NCBI GenBank assembly: GCA_963665785.1
Contig: OY762456.1
Span: 806,001-870,000 of the forward strand
Direction of reading: 5' to 3'
DNA: 64,000 bases
DNA from: UBA7455 sp026713185
Lineage (GTDB): Bacteria; Pseudomonadota; Gammaproteobacteria; Pseudomonadales; Azotimanducaceae
Below the pieces are notes generated by a model that was not told the origin of the DNA, made no database searches, and saw nothing but the letters and a program-made list of their open reading frames with translations. This document shows positions 53,211-61,873 of the stretch, piece by piece. Each line of letters opens with the position of its first letter. Position 1 is the stretch's first letter. Made by a program: the position numbers and the translations under genes.

Positions 53211-55116
53211 AGGGTTTGATGTTTCCGTTGTCGTACTTATTTTGTTCAATCAGCATGATCGGGTCGACACTCTCGACGCTTAAAGTGTAACCCGGGATGG
53301 CCTGTTCAAGGATTTGTTTGACCCGTGGATAGTCTGACTCTTCGCATGCTGTTTGCAACACACTGCAAATGGTCTGTATGGCATCCCATGGCAGGCAATC
53401 TTCATTAGCCTGTAGAATCTTGGGATGCCGTGTGCCGGTAATGCCCTGGCTGATGATGAGTTCTTCCTTGAGTTTTTCGCCAGGACGCAGGCCTGTATAG
53501 ACAATATCGATAAAGTCTTCCTGCCTGTCTGTGCTACCGGGTTGACCCACTTTTTTACCATGCAGGTGAATCATCTTTTCGGCAAATTCCCTGACTCGAA
53601 CGGGTTCTCCCATATCCAGTATGAACAATTCACCACCGGTGCTCATGGCGCCTGCCTGGATCACCAGTTCCGCGGCCTCGGATTCGGTCATGAAGAACCT
53701 GTTCGCATCCTTGTGGGTGACGGTGACGGGGCCACCCTGTTCAATCTGACGTTTGAACAGCGGCAGAATTGAGCCGGATGAACCCAGAACATTACCAAAA
53801 CGCACCATACAGTATTGGGTATTTGATTCTGATGTGGCATAGGTCTGAATGACAAGTTCAGCAAGGCGTTTACTGGCGCCCATGACACTGCTGGCGCGAA
53901 CGGCCTTGTCTGTCGAAATAAGAACCAGCTTTCCAACGTTGTTTTTCCTGGCGGATTCGGCCACGTACCAGGTGCCAAGAACATTATTGCGTACACCTTC
54001 AATAACATTGCTTTCAACCATGGGGACATGCTTGTAGGCAGCTGCGTGATAGACGGTCTGTACCGAAAAGTTTTCCATCACCATGGACAGGTAGGTTTTG
54101 TTCAGTACCGATCCCAGGAGAAAGACCAGTTCGGTCGCCTCCTGTTCAATTTCCCGGAGTTCCTGCTCAATGTTGTAAAGGGCTAATTCCGAGTTATCCA
54201 GAAGTACGAGACGTCGGGGCTTCAATACAAGAATCTTGCGGCACAGTTCACTGCCGATAGTGCCCCCGGAGCCAGTGACCATGACACTTTTATCTTCGAT
54301 GGACATTTGCAGCAGTTCCCGGTCCGGTGGCACCATGTCCCGTCCCAGCAGGTCGCTGATATCAACTTCATGAATTTCTGAGACATCAGCATTGCCGTTA
54401 ATCAATTCCTGTAAGGTCTGTATTGTGCTGATTTGTACTGGCAATTCAGAAAGTCGGTTCAGAATGGCGCTTCGCTGCTCCTGAGTCGCAGATGGGATGG
54501 CCAGCAAAACCCGGCTGATACTGAATCGATCGATCAATTGGCCGACCTGCCCAGGGTCGTAGACGCGGATACCGTGAATCGTTGTCCGTCTCAGCACTAC
54601 TTTATCGTCAACAAAAGCGGCTGGTACGTATTCTGTGCCATTCAGCAGGGCAGCGGCCAGTTGTGCCCCGGATTCCCCCGCACCGTAAATGATAACGCTC
54701 TCTTTCTGATGGTTGTTAAAGAAGCCATAGTGGTGAGCACGCACAATGAGCCGGGTGCTGCCCACCATTATGATGGAGATAAACCAGAATATCATCGGAG
54801 CCGAACGGGGAATAATGGATCCATCGGTGTAGAGTGCTACCATTAATACGACCACCATGGTAATGCTGATCCCCTTGATAACCAGCCATATCGAACTGGC
54901 CCCGATATAGCGGACTATCGCCTGATACAACCCCAGATACTGGAAAGACATGACACCCACGATGGAAGTGATCGGAAACAGCCACCAGAAGACGGTGATA
55001 TCCCTGTTCAAATCGCCCCAGCGCAGCACCACCGAAATCCAGAGTGCAACCGACAGTATCAGCGCATCCGCCATCATCATGAGGTAGCTTTTCTGTTGAT
55101 ATGAGAGAACAGGCAT
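53200..55116 (-). CDS. membrane NDP-sugar 4,6-dehydratase (WbpM/CapD family)
   Basis: 638 residues. The first 130 form four membrane helices. A CoA-binding-like domain (I-I-Y-G-A-G-E-S-G-A) and a second Rossmann dehydratase domain (V-T-G-S-G-G-T-I-G-S-E-L) follow. The catalytic region has S-S-V-M-G-A-S-K, with Met in place of the usual Tyr of the Y-x-x-x-K motif, a known trait of WbpM-type enzymes. It converts UDP-GlcNAc to a 4-keto-6-deoxy sugar on the inner membrane. Its start overlaps the wbpL-like stop by one base, so the pair is coupled. Confidence 0.9.
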   Translation of the reverse strand: MPVLSYQQKSYLMMMADALILSVALWISVVLRWGDLNRDITVFWWLFPITSIVGVMSFQYLGLYQAIVRYIGASSIWLVIKGISITMVVVLMVALYTDGSIIPRSAPMIFWFISIIMVGSTRLIVRAHHYGFFNNHQKESVIIYGAGESGAQLAAALLNGTEYVPAAFVDDKVVLRRTTIHGIRVYDPGQVGQLIDRFSISRVLLAIPSATQEQRSAILNRLSELPVQISTIQTLQELINGNADVSEIHEVDISDLLGRDMVPPDRELLQMSIEDKSVMVTGSGGTIGSELCRKILVLKPRRLVLLDNSELALYNIEQELREIEQEATELVFLLGSVLNKTYLSMVMENFSVQTVYHAAAYKHVPMVESNVIEGVRNNVLGTWYVAESARKNNVGKLVLISTDKAVRASSVMGASKRLAELVIQTYATSESNTQYCMVRFGNVLGSSGSILPLFKRQIEQGGPVTVTHKDANRFFMTESEAAELVIQAGAMSTGGELFILDMGEPVRVREFAEKMIHLHGKKVGQPGSTDRQEDFIDIVYTGLRPGEKLKEELIISQGITGTRHPKILQANEDCLPWDAIQTICSVLQTACEESDYPRVKQILEQAIPGYTLSVESVDPIMLIEQNKYDNGNIKPFRK

Positions 55117-56138
55117 TAACGGTGCCTCAATGCGCCGGACCGTGGCTGCAATTGACCTGCCCCACAGAAGAACTGCGCCACAGATAATGGCAGTGAGGCC
55201 AATAGTAGCAGAAGAAAACCATAAGCCGGAAAAATTTCAGACAGGAGGGCAACAGGCAACAACCAGAGAAGATTGACCGCAAGAATCACAGTCAGGGTCT
55301 GTACATTGCCAAGGGTGCGGGTGAGATGCTGATACGCATGCATGCTGTGAGATTCAGTAATGTTTTCACCTCGCAGTAAACGAACGAGTATGGTAAGGCA
55401 TGCATCGGTGATAAACCAGCCAAGAAGGATCATCCATGTCCATACGGTAAGATCACTCATGGTCAGTGCAAATATGCCAAGCATCAAGCCAAGAAATCCA
55501 CTTCCTGCGTCCCCCATAAAGACTTTGGCTACTGGCCAGTTGATGATCAGGAAGCCTGAAGAAACTGCCAGGAGTATCAGATAAACCAGTGGCCAGTCCT
55601 GAAACTCACGCCCAGAAGAGAGTATGATCGCCGCGGCACAGACAAATACCGTCTCTCCGGCAGCAATGCCGTCGATACCGTCCATGAAGTTATAGATGTT
55701 AAGCAACCAGACGAGAGCAATGACACCAAAGATCTTCCCGGCGAGCCCCAGGTCCAGATTCAGGTCAAATATCACCAGCACGGGGAATCCTACCCAGAAA
55801 ATACTCCACACTGCCGAAATAAAGTGAGCCGGCACCCTGATCTTCCAGGATAACGGTCTGATATCATCGATCAGACCCACCCCAGCCACCAGAATTCCAC
55901 TGAGCAGTCCCAGGAATACATGAGTCGATACAAGCTGAGCATATGCAGCACAGGACAGCGCCAGATAAAACACAATGACAGGAACGACTCCTGCTCCTGT
56001 GGGTGTGGGCAATTCGTGCGCGCTTCGGTGATTGGGATGATCGATGACTTGCGAGTGAATGGCGAGTCTTCGGTAGATATGGCAGGCAGCCCAGGTAACG
56101 AAGACACACACAGCAAGTAAAGCGATGATCATGGGCAC
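55116..56138 (-). CDS. undecaprenyl-phosphate glycosyl-1-phosphate transferase (WecA/WbpL family)
   Basis: 340 residues with about ten membrane helices. Motifs are H-P-N-H-R-S-A-H-E-L-P-T-P, L-I-D-D for the first acidic pair, N-I-Y-N-F-M-D-G-I-D-G, V-F-M-G-D-A-G-S-G-F-L-G and a H-A-Y-Q-H-L segment. It transfers a sugar phosphate onto undecaprenyl phosphate, starting O-antigen synthesis. The start is GTG at 56138, or ATG two codons later. It sits next to tRNA-Pro and a MerR-type gene. Confidence 0.9.
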   Translation of the reverse strand: MPMIIALLAVCVFVTWAACHIYRRLAIHSQVIDHPNHRSAHELPTPTGAGVVPVIVFYLALSCAAYAQLVSTHVFLGLLSGILVAGVGLIDDIRPLSWKIRVPAHFISAVWSIFWVGFPVLVIFDLNLDLGLAGKIFGVIALVWLLNIYNFMDGIDGIAAGETVFVCAAAIILSSGREFQDWPLVYLILLAVSSGFLIINWPVAKVFMGDAGSGFLGLMLGIFALTMSDLTVWTWMILLGWFITDACLTILVRLLRGENITESHSMHAYQHLTRTLGNVQTLTVILAVNLLWLLPVALLSEIFPAYGFLLLLLASLPLSVAQFFCGAGQLQPRSGALRHR

Positions 56139-56223
56139 GGATTACCATGATTGCTCAAGGCGGGTGTGCTGGCGGTCAGGCGTATCGATTCATGTCCTGC
56201 AATTGTATACAATGCACTCACTT

Positions 56224-56300
56224 CGGGGCGTAGCGCAGTCTGGTAGCGCACCACACTGGGGGTGTGGTGGTCGCAGGTTCAAATCCTGCCGTCCCGACCA
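56224..56300 (+). tRNA. tRNA-Pro (anticodon GGG)
   Basis: 77 bases. The acceptor arms cggggcg and cgtcccg pair with one G-T, and CCA is encoded. The anticodon loop ctggggg, closed by ccaca/tgtgg, reads CCC codons. The T loop is ttcaaat. It lies downstream of the convergent merR-ihfA-pheT block, the same neighbourhood as in Pseudomonas genomes (from memory). A TATACA lies at 56206-56211 but no strong -35. Confidence 0.96.
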
Positions 56301-56326
56301 TTTCCTGTTTGAAATCATGAAAACCT

Positions 56327-56683
56327 TCAGGACTTGAGAGTGCCCAAAACCTCTTCCAGTTCAATAATCATCTGGTTGATGAGCTGTCTGCTTTGCGTGC
56401 TGTCCTCTTTCTGATTTTCTCCGGACAGGCGCTGTCTGGCGCCACCTATGGTAAATCCCTGATCGTAGAGCAGAGAACGGATCTGGCGAATCATGAGTAC
56501 ATCCTGGCGCTGGTAATAACGACGATTGCCACGACGATTTATTGATTTGAGTTGGGGAAATTCCTGTTCCCAGTAACGAAGTACATGGGGCTTGACCGCA
56601 CACAGACCACTGACTTCGCCAATGGTAAAATAGAGCTTGCCGGGGATCGGTGGCAACTCTGCATTATTGGCTGGGTCCAGCAT
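56327..56683 (-). CDS. MerR-type transcriptional regulator
   Basis: 118 residues. The N-terminal winged helix is typical MerR (Y-F-T-I-G-E-V-S-G-L-C-A-V-K, then L-R-Y-W-E-Q-E-F, R-R-Y-Y-Q-R). After that a short coiled dimerisation helix is present, but there is no C-terminal effector-binding domain or metal-binding cysteine set. Its target is unknown. It starts inside the ihfA 3' end (20-base overlap), so it is read from the same transcript. A gene of this type beside ihfA is widely conserved. Confidence 0.9.
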   Translation of the reverse strand: MLDPANNAELPPIPGKLYFTIGEVSGLCAVKPHVLRYWEQEFPQLKSINRRGNRRYYQRQDVLMIRQIRSLLYDQGFTIGGARQRLSGENQKEDSTQSRQLINQMIIELEEVLGTLKS

Positions 56684-56966
56684 ATGCCTCCACTCTGGCT
56701 TTTAATTTCTGGCCCGGTTTGAATGTCACAACCCGTCGTGCGCTGACCGGGATGCTTTCTCCTGTTTTCGGATTTCGCCCGGGTCTTTCGTTTTTGTCAC
56801 GCAAATCAAAATTACCAAACCCGGATAATTTGACCTGTTCGTTTTCGATCAGAGAGTTTCTGACTTCTTCGAATAACAGTTCAACGACTTCTTTGGCTTC
56901 TCGTTTGTTCAAGCCCAGATCGTTAAACAATTTCTCTGCCATATCGGCCTTGGTTAACGCCGCCAT
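56664..56966 (-). CDS. ihfA: integration host factor alpha subunit
   Basis: 100 residues, the length of IHF-alpha. It pairs with IHF-beta to bend DNA at promoters, origins and recombination sites. The start (L-T-K-A-D-M-A-E-K-L-F) and the DNA-binding arm (R-N-P-K-T-G-E-S-I-P-V-S-A-R-R-V) are diagnostic. Its ATG lies two bases downstream of the pheT stop. It is followed by a MerR-type gene that starts within its last codons. Confidence 0.96.
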   Translation of the reverse strand: MAALTKADMAEKLFNDLGLNKREAKEVVELLFEEVRNSLIENEQVKLSGFGNFDLRDKNERPGRNPKTGESIPVSARRVVTFKPGQKLKARVEAYAGPSQ

Positions 56967-56968
56967 GA

Positions 56969-59371
56969 TCAGTTCCTCAAACTGGCTCCGGTTTCTGCTT
57001 CCAGAGAAGCGATGATTCTGGCTACTGAATCGCTAATCTCTGAATCCGTAAGATTGCGCGATTGATGCCGAAACGTCAACCCCAAAGCAAGACTTTTTCT
57101 ATTAGGATCAATGCCTTTCCCCTGATAGACGTCAAATAACTTCAGGTTTATCAAAGTATCATCGGCTGCTGATTCTATACACTGCCTCACCTCGGAAGCC
57201 GATATATCCTGGTCAATAACAATCGCAATGTCACGTCGACTTGCCGGAAACCTGGATAATGGCCTGACCTTCGTCACCAATTTTGTCATCAGAAATTCAG
57301 TTCGAAGTTCAAAAAGGTATACAGGCAACCGGATATCAAGCACTTTTTGAATGCCAGGATTCAGCAATCCTGCATGGCCTGCAACCGCTCCTGCCTTTCG
57401 AATTACCGCTGACTGACCTCGTTGCAGCGCTGGATGCTCGCCGGGATGAAAATCAAATACCTCCCCCGTCAGTGCCAATATACTTTCGATATCGCCTTTA
57501 ACATCGAAAAAATCAATGGCTTTTGCATCATTCGACCAATTTTCGTCATGTCTGCCGCCACAAGCCACCCCGGCAATGGTTTTCTCCTGAATAATATTGC
57601 CAAGTTCCAGACTGTCTGATTTACCGTGCATGTGGAGAAAACGCAAACCTGATTCGAACAATCGAACCCTGGATTGCTGCCGGTTCAAGTTGTAAATCAA
57701 TGCCTTGAGGAGTCCTGACCAAAGTGTTGTGCGCATAACCGACATTTCATTAGACAACGGATTGGTCAGGGCTATGGGTTCATTGTGCGGATTGATCAGA
57801 TTTTCCACCTCAGGGTCGACAAAACTATAAGTGATCGCTTCCTGATAACCACGCATGACCAGTTGATCACAAATGCGTGCAAGTGGAATTTTGCCCTCAG
57901 GCATTTCCGGCATGGTCAGGGAAGTGACGGGTGTTCTCGATGGCAATTCGTTGTATCCGTATACCCGGCTGATTTCTTCGATCAGGTCTTCTTCAATGGT
58001 AATATCGAAGCGATGTGAAGGGGCACTGACTGACCAGATCGTATCGTCTTCAATTCGTGACCTTGTAAAACTGAATCCGAGACGAGTCAGAATATCATCG
58101 ATCAAATCATCCTCGATGGGAACACCCAGCAGTAGTGCAATGCGATGTGATCGAAGGGTGACTTCAGGTATCGCAGGTAAATGCTCCTTGCTTACCGTGT
58201 CGATGACCGGTCCAGGCTCACCGCCGGCGATATCAATCAGTAACGCCGTTGCCCGTTCAATCGCAGCTTCCTGTCCCTGCCAGTCCACGCCCCGTTCAAA
58301 TCGATGCGCGGCATCCGTGTTCATCCCGTATGATCTGGCCTTGCCGGCAATAGACAGCGGTGAAAAAAACGCACATTCCAGGAATATATCGGTGCTTTGC
58401 CGGGTCACCGCTGTCGATAAACCACCCATAACGCCACCCATGCCAATCGGACCCGAGGCGTCGGTAATCAGAACCGTGTTCTCCTGTAATTCGATTTCCT
58501 GTCCATCCAGCAGTGTTATCTTTTCTCCTGTTTCCGACAGACGTACTACGATCTTTTCCGATAATCGATCCAGATCATAGGCGTGCATCGGATGATTCAG
58601 TTCCAGCATGATGTAGTTGGTGACATCAACCACCGGGTCGATGCTGCGAACATCACAGCGACGCAGTTTTTCCTGCATCCACAGGGGTGTCGCAGCATTG
58701 ATATTGATGTTTTTGATCACGCGTCCGACAAATCGCGGACACACTTCCGGATCTTTCAGTTCCACCTTAAAGGTGTCTTCAATCGTCGGTCTGGTATTGT
58801 TGATGTCCGGGAAGGTCACATCAAGCCCGTTAATCAAACCTGTTTCACGGGCCAGTCCCGTCAATCCCAGACAGTCACTGCGATTTGGTGTGAGGTCAAG
58901 ATCGATAACGCTATCGTCAAGTTTCAGATAATCCCGGATATTCTCACCCACCGGTGCGTCAGCAGGCAGTTCCATCAGTCCTTCATGGTTTTCACTGATA
59001 CCGAGTTCCCGCTCGGAACAAAGCATGCCGGAGGACTCCACACCGCGGAGTTTAATTTTTTTGATTTTAAGGTCGCCAAGTTGGGCGCCCGGCAGAGCGA
59101 ACGGCGCCTTGATACCGGAACGGGCATTGGGGGCGCCACAAACCACCTGGAATTCACTGTCGCCACTATGCACGCGGCAGACTTTGAGCCTGTCCGCATC
59201 AGGATGTGAGGTGACGTTGCTGATTTCGCCTACTATTACATCGGAGAATTCACCGGCAACGGATTCAAAGCCGTCGACTTCGAGACCGGCCATGGTGAAC
59301 TGATCGACGAGTTCCCGGGTAGTGAGGGGCGGGTTGACGAATTCCCGAAGCCAGCTCTCGCTGAATTTCAT
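56969..59371 (-). CDS. pheT: phenylalanyl-tRNA synthetase beta chain
   Basis: 800 residues. It begins M-K-F-S-E-S-W-L-R-E-F-V-N-P-P, then carries the EMAP-II-like tRNA-binding domain at about residues 40-150 (H-P-D-A-D-R-L-K-V-C), the B3/B4 editing domain, B5, the catalytic-like core and a C-terminal anticodon-binding domain (P-L-S-R-F-P-A-S-R-R-D-I-A). It forms the alpha2-beta2 enzyme with PheS. The gap to pheS is 25 bases. Confidence 0.97.
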   Translation of the reverse strand: MKFSESWLREFVNPPLTTRELVDQFTMAGLEVDGFESVAGEFSDVIVGEISNVTSHPDADRLKVCRVHSGDSEFQVVCGAPNARSGIKAPFALPGAQLGDLKIKKIKLRGVESSGMLCSERELGISENHEGLMELPADAPVGENIRDYLKLDDSVIDLDLTPNRSDCLGLTGLARETGLINGLDVTFPDINNTRPTIEDTFKVELKDPEVCPRFVGRVIKNININAATPLWMQEKLRRCDVRSIDPVVDVTNYIMLELNHPMHAYDLDRLSEKIVVRLSETGEKITLLDGQEIELQENTVLITDASGPIGMGGVMGGLSTAVTRQSTDIFLECAFFSPLSIAGKARSYGMNTDAAHRFERGVDWQGQEAAIERATALLIDIAGGEPGPVIDTVSKEHLPAIPEVTLRSHRIALLLGVPIEDDLIDDILTRLGFSFTRSRIEDDTIWSVSAPSHRFDITIEEDLIEEISRVYGYNELPSRTPVTSLTMPEMPEGKIPLARICDQLVMRGYQEAITYSFVDPEVENLINPHNEPIALTNPLSNEMSVMRTTLWSGLLKALIYNLNRQQSRVRLFESGLRFLHMHGKSDSLELGNIIQEKTIAGVACGGRHDENWSNDAKAIDFFDVKGDIESILALTGEVFDFHPGEHPALQRGQSAVIRKAGAVAGHAGLLNPGIQKVLDIRLPVYLFELRTEFLMTKLVTKVRPLSRFPASRRDIAIVIDQDISASEVRQCIESAADDTLINLKLFDVYQGKGIDPNRKSLALGLTFRHQSRNLTDSEISDSVARIIASLEAETGASLRN

Positions 59372-59396
59372 TTCAGTACTCCCAAAAATCGAACAG

Positions 59397-60419
59397 TTAT
59401 CGGAACTGGGCCAGGAAATTCAGATCATTATCCAGGAAATGGCGAAGATCATCGACGCTATAACGTAGCAGCGCCAGCCGGTCCGGGCCCATGCCAAATG
59501 CAAAACCCGTATATCTCTCGGGATCTATTCCAGAGAATTCCAGCACTTTCGGGTGCACCATTCCTGATCCCATAACCTCCAGCCATCCACTCTGACCACA
59601 GATACGGCAGCCTTCACCCAGGCATTTGACACATTGCATATCAACCTCTGCTGAAGGTTCAGTAAAGGGAAAGTAGGAAGGTCTGAAACGGACTTCCAGG
59701 CTTTGATTCTCAAACATGACCCGAAGGAATTGAATTACGGTACCTTTAAGGTCCGCAAAACACACGCCATGATCAATCACCAGTCCTTCCACCTGATGGA
59801 ACATCGGCAGGTGTGATGGGTCCACTGTTTCAACTCGATAGCATCGGCCAGGACAGATTATCCTGATCGGTGGTTTTCCCGATTCCATGGCCCGAACCTG
59901 AACCGGCGAAGTATGTGTACGCAACAGCAGGTTGGGATTAAAGTAAAATGTATCGTGCATCGCACGTGCCGGATGATGCTCAGGCAGATTCAGTGCCTCG
60001 AAATTGTGGTAGTCGTCTTCTATTTCAGGACCTTCTATCACATCGTATCCGACACTTTTGAAGAAGTTTTCCATACGCTGCAACACCATGGTCACGGGAT
60101 GCAGTCCTCCGACTTCTCCATTCCTGCCCGGAAGGGTGACATCAATGGCATCCGCGTTGAGTTTTTCATCCAGTACGGAGGATTCCAGAATTTTCCTGCG
60201 AGTCGCAATCGCTTCTTCCAGCGTCTTCCTGGCCTTGTTGATACCGGCGCCGGCTGCAGGACGTTCTTCCGGAGGTAATTTACCCAGCCCCCTGAGAAGC
60301 CCGGTCAGTTGCCCCTTCTTGCCTATTTGCCGAACACGGATTTCATCCAGTGCGGCCATATTTTCAGCAGCGTTGATTGCCTGCAACGTGGAATCAATAA
60401 TATCAGCGAGATCACTCAT
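59397..60419 (-). CDS. pheS: phenylalanyl-tRNA synthetase alpha chain
   Basis: 340 residues from the ATG at 60419. The open frame upstream (to 60557) overlaps rplT and is not the start. It has the N-terminal coiled-coil domain, then class II motif 2 (P-I-R-I-I-C-P-G-R-C-Y-R) and motif 3 (G-F-A-F-G-M-G-P-D-R-L-A). No pheM-like leader ORF rich in Phe codons fits in the 40-base gap after rplT, so E. coli-type attenuation is not evident. Confidence 0.97.
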   Translation of the reverse strand: MSDLADIIDSTLQAINAAENMAALDEIRVRQIGKKGQLTGLLRGLGKLPPEERPAAGAGINKARKTLEEAIATRRKILESSVLDEKLNADAIDVTLPGRNGEVGGLHPVTMVLQRMENFFKSVGYDVIEGPEIEDDYHNFEALNLPEHHPARAMHDTFYFNPNLLLRTHTSPVQVRAMESGKPPIRIICPGRCYRVETVDPSHLPMFHQVEGLVIDHGVCFADLKGTVIQFLRVMFENQSLEVRFRPSYFPFTEPSAEVDMQCVKCLGEGCRICGQSGWLEVMGSGMVHPKVLEFSGIDPERYTGFAFGMGPDRLALLRYSVDDLRHFLDNDLNFLAQFR

Positions 60420-60459
60420 TAACGGGTAAAACCTGACTGGAGAAAGTGCCGACTGTTTG

Positions 60460-60819
60460 TCAGGCAGCGTCCGCTTGCGTGGCTTTTTCAACCAGGGCAG
60501 CAAAAGCGTCCTTTTCATGTATTGCGAGGTCCGCAAGTACACGCCGGTCGATGTCAATATTCTGCTGTTTCAGGCCACTGATCATCTGGCTATAGGTAGT
60601 ATTGTGCTCCCTTGCAGCGGCATTGATACGTTGAATCCAAAGGCCACGGAACGTACGCTTGCGAACTTTTCTGTCACGATAGGCATATTGCCCGGCCCTG
60701 GTGACAGCCTGCACGGCAACCCGGTATACCCGGCTGCGGGCGCCATAGTATCCCTTGGCCTGCTTTAGAACCTTCTTATGGCGTCTGTGGGCGGTGACGC
60801 CTCGTTTTACTCTTGGCAT
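60460..60819 (-). CDS. rplT: 50S ribosomal protein L20
   Basis: 119 residues, very basic, starting P-R-V-K-R-G-V-T-A-H-R-R-H. It binds 23S rRNA early in assembly and in enteric bacteria represses the rpmI-rplT messenger. The leader between rpmI and rplT is about 100 bases and contains a short tccgg/ccgga stem. Confidence 0.97.
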   Translation of the reverse strand: MPRVKRGVTAHRRHKKVLKQAKGYYGARSRVYRVAVQAVTRAGQYAYRDRKVRKRTFRGLWIQRINAAAREHNTTYSQMISGLKQQNIDIDRRVLADLAIHEKDAFAALVEKATQADAA

Positions 60820-60916
60820 CTTTAATCTCCTGACTTGATGTCAATCATTTCCGGTGGAATCAGACAGCCGGAAAAAGGGCCGACTGTTGAGTAATGAATG
60901 ACCAACTGTGAATCAA

Positions 60917-61108
60917 TCAATCGCCCAGCATGCGACGAATGAGTGGAACATCCGGCTGAGCAACATCCTGCATATTACGAAGATGACGCTTTCGCTTGGT
61001 ACTTTTTTTGGTCAGGATATGGTTTCTGAATGACTGACGATGCTTGTAACCATTTGCAGTTTTCTTGAACCGCTTGGCTGTACCACTGCTGGTTTTCATT
61101 TTTGGCAT
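60917..61108 (-). CDS. rpmI: 50S ribosomal protein L35
   Basis: 63 residues, highly basic: P-K-M-K-T-S-S-G-T-A-K-R-F-K-K, then H-I-L-T-K-K-S-T-K-R-K-R. It has a strong SD (GGAGG), which is itself the 3' arm of a hairpin, suggesting translational control. The gap from infC is about 150 bases. Confidence 0.97.
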   Translation of the reverse strand: MPKMKTSSGTAKRFKKTANGYKHRQSFRNHILTKKSTKRKRHLRNMQDVAQPDVPLIRRMLGD

Positions 61109-61116
61109 TGTTAATT

Positions 61117-61135
61117 CCTCCGCATACCGTGGAGG
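61117..61135 (-). promoter_or_regulatory. hairpin masking the rpmI ribosome-binding site
   Basis: On the reverse strand CCTCC (61135-61131) pairs with GGAGG (61121-61117) across a 9-base loop. The GGAGG is the SD of rpmI. L20 controls translation of this messenger in E. coli, so an RNA switch here is plausible but not shown. Confidence 0.45.
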
Positions 61136-61257
61136 CTCCTGTTTTTGTTAAAGGCTCTTTACCTGCTAAAGATTGTTTACCGGTTGTGTACTCATATCCC
61201 GGTTGGTTCTCTTTACCAGTATCTGGTTGTGCCCGGTTGAAGACTCTGCCGATTGGG

Positions 61258-61800
61258 TCAGGCGGTAGCCTGTCTTCCTTTTTTCTTTTTGTTAGGTGCG
61301 AACACCATGACCAATTGGCGACCTTCCATTTTTGGATGTACTTCAACTGTACCTAATTCGGCAAGGTCTTCTTCGATCCGTTTTAACAGATGCATCCCCA
61401 GCTCCTGATGCATCATTTCACGACCTCTGAAACGAAGCGTCACTTTGGCTTTGTCTCCATCTTTAAGAAAACGTGCCAGGTTGCGCAGTTTAACCTGATA
61501 ATCGCCTTCCTCTGTTCCAGGACGAAATTTCATCTCCTTGACATGCATCCTGCGCTGTTTCTTCCTGGACGCTGCTTTGCCTTTCTTGACTTCGAATAAC
61601 TGTTTTCCGTAATCAAGTATTTTACAAACTACCGGGTTGGCATCCGGTGCAATCTCAACCAGATCCAGACCAGCTTCCTCTGCGGCTTGTATGGCTTGTT
61701 CGATTCGAACTATTCCTACCTGGCTGCCGTCAACCGCAATCAACCGGACGTTCTCCGCTTCGATTTCCTCGTTTATACGAGATCTTTTTGAATCCTTAAT
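61258..61800 (-). CDS. infC: translation initiation factor IF-3
   Basis: 180 residues, equal to E. coli IF-3. The start is AUU at 61800-61798, preceded by AGAGGAG. The frame after it reads K-D-S-K-R-S-R-I-N-E-E-I, while the first in-frame TTG (61743) falls within the N-terminal domain and would remove R-I-N-E-E-I. AUU is the rare start that lets IF-3 repress its own translation in E. coli. The rest carries G-L-D-L-V-E-I-A-P-D-A, K-I-L-D-Y-G-K and the C-terminal domain L-R-F-R-G-R-E-M. Confidence 0.95.
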   Translation of the reverse strand: MKDSKRSRINEEIEAENVRLIAVDGSQVGIVRIEQAIQAAEEAGLDLVEIAPDANPVVCKILDYGKQLFEVKKGKAASRKKQRRMHVKEMKFRPGTEEGDYQVKLRNLARFLKDGDKAKVTLRFRGREMMHQELGMHLLKRIEEDLAELGTVEVHPKMEGRQLVMVFAPNKKKKGRQATA

Positions 61801-61834
61801 ACGCGTGCTCCTCTACAGCGTTGGTATTGTTTTG

Positions 61835-61850
61835 ACCGGTTAAAACCGGT
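61835..61850 (-). promoter_or_regulatory. inverted repeat in the infC leader
   Basis: accggt and its complement, separated by four bases (palindrome accggttaaaaccggt), lie 34 bases upstream of the AUU start. It could form a stem in the infC leader or bind a regulator. Confidence 0.4.
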
Positions 61851-61861
61851 GCAGGTTGCGG

Positions 61862-61870
61862 ATTATAGCA
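61862..61870 (-). promoter_or_regulatory. extended -10 promoter for infC
   Basis: TGCTATAAT on the reverse strand, just before the thrS stop, has the TGn extension and a perfect TATAAT. The -35 is weak (AGGGAC). It would give infC and the genes after it a second promoter besides thrS read-through, as in E. coli. Confidence 0.5.
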
Positions 61871-61873
61871 AAA

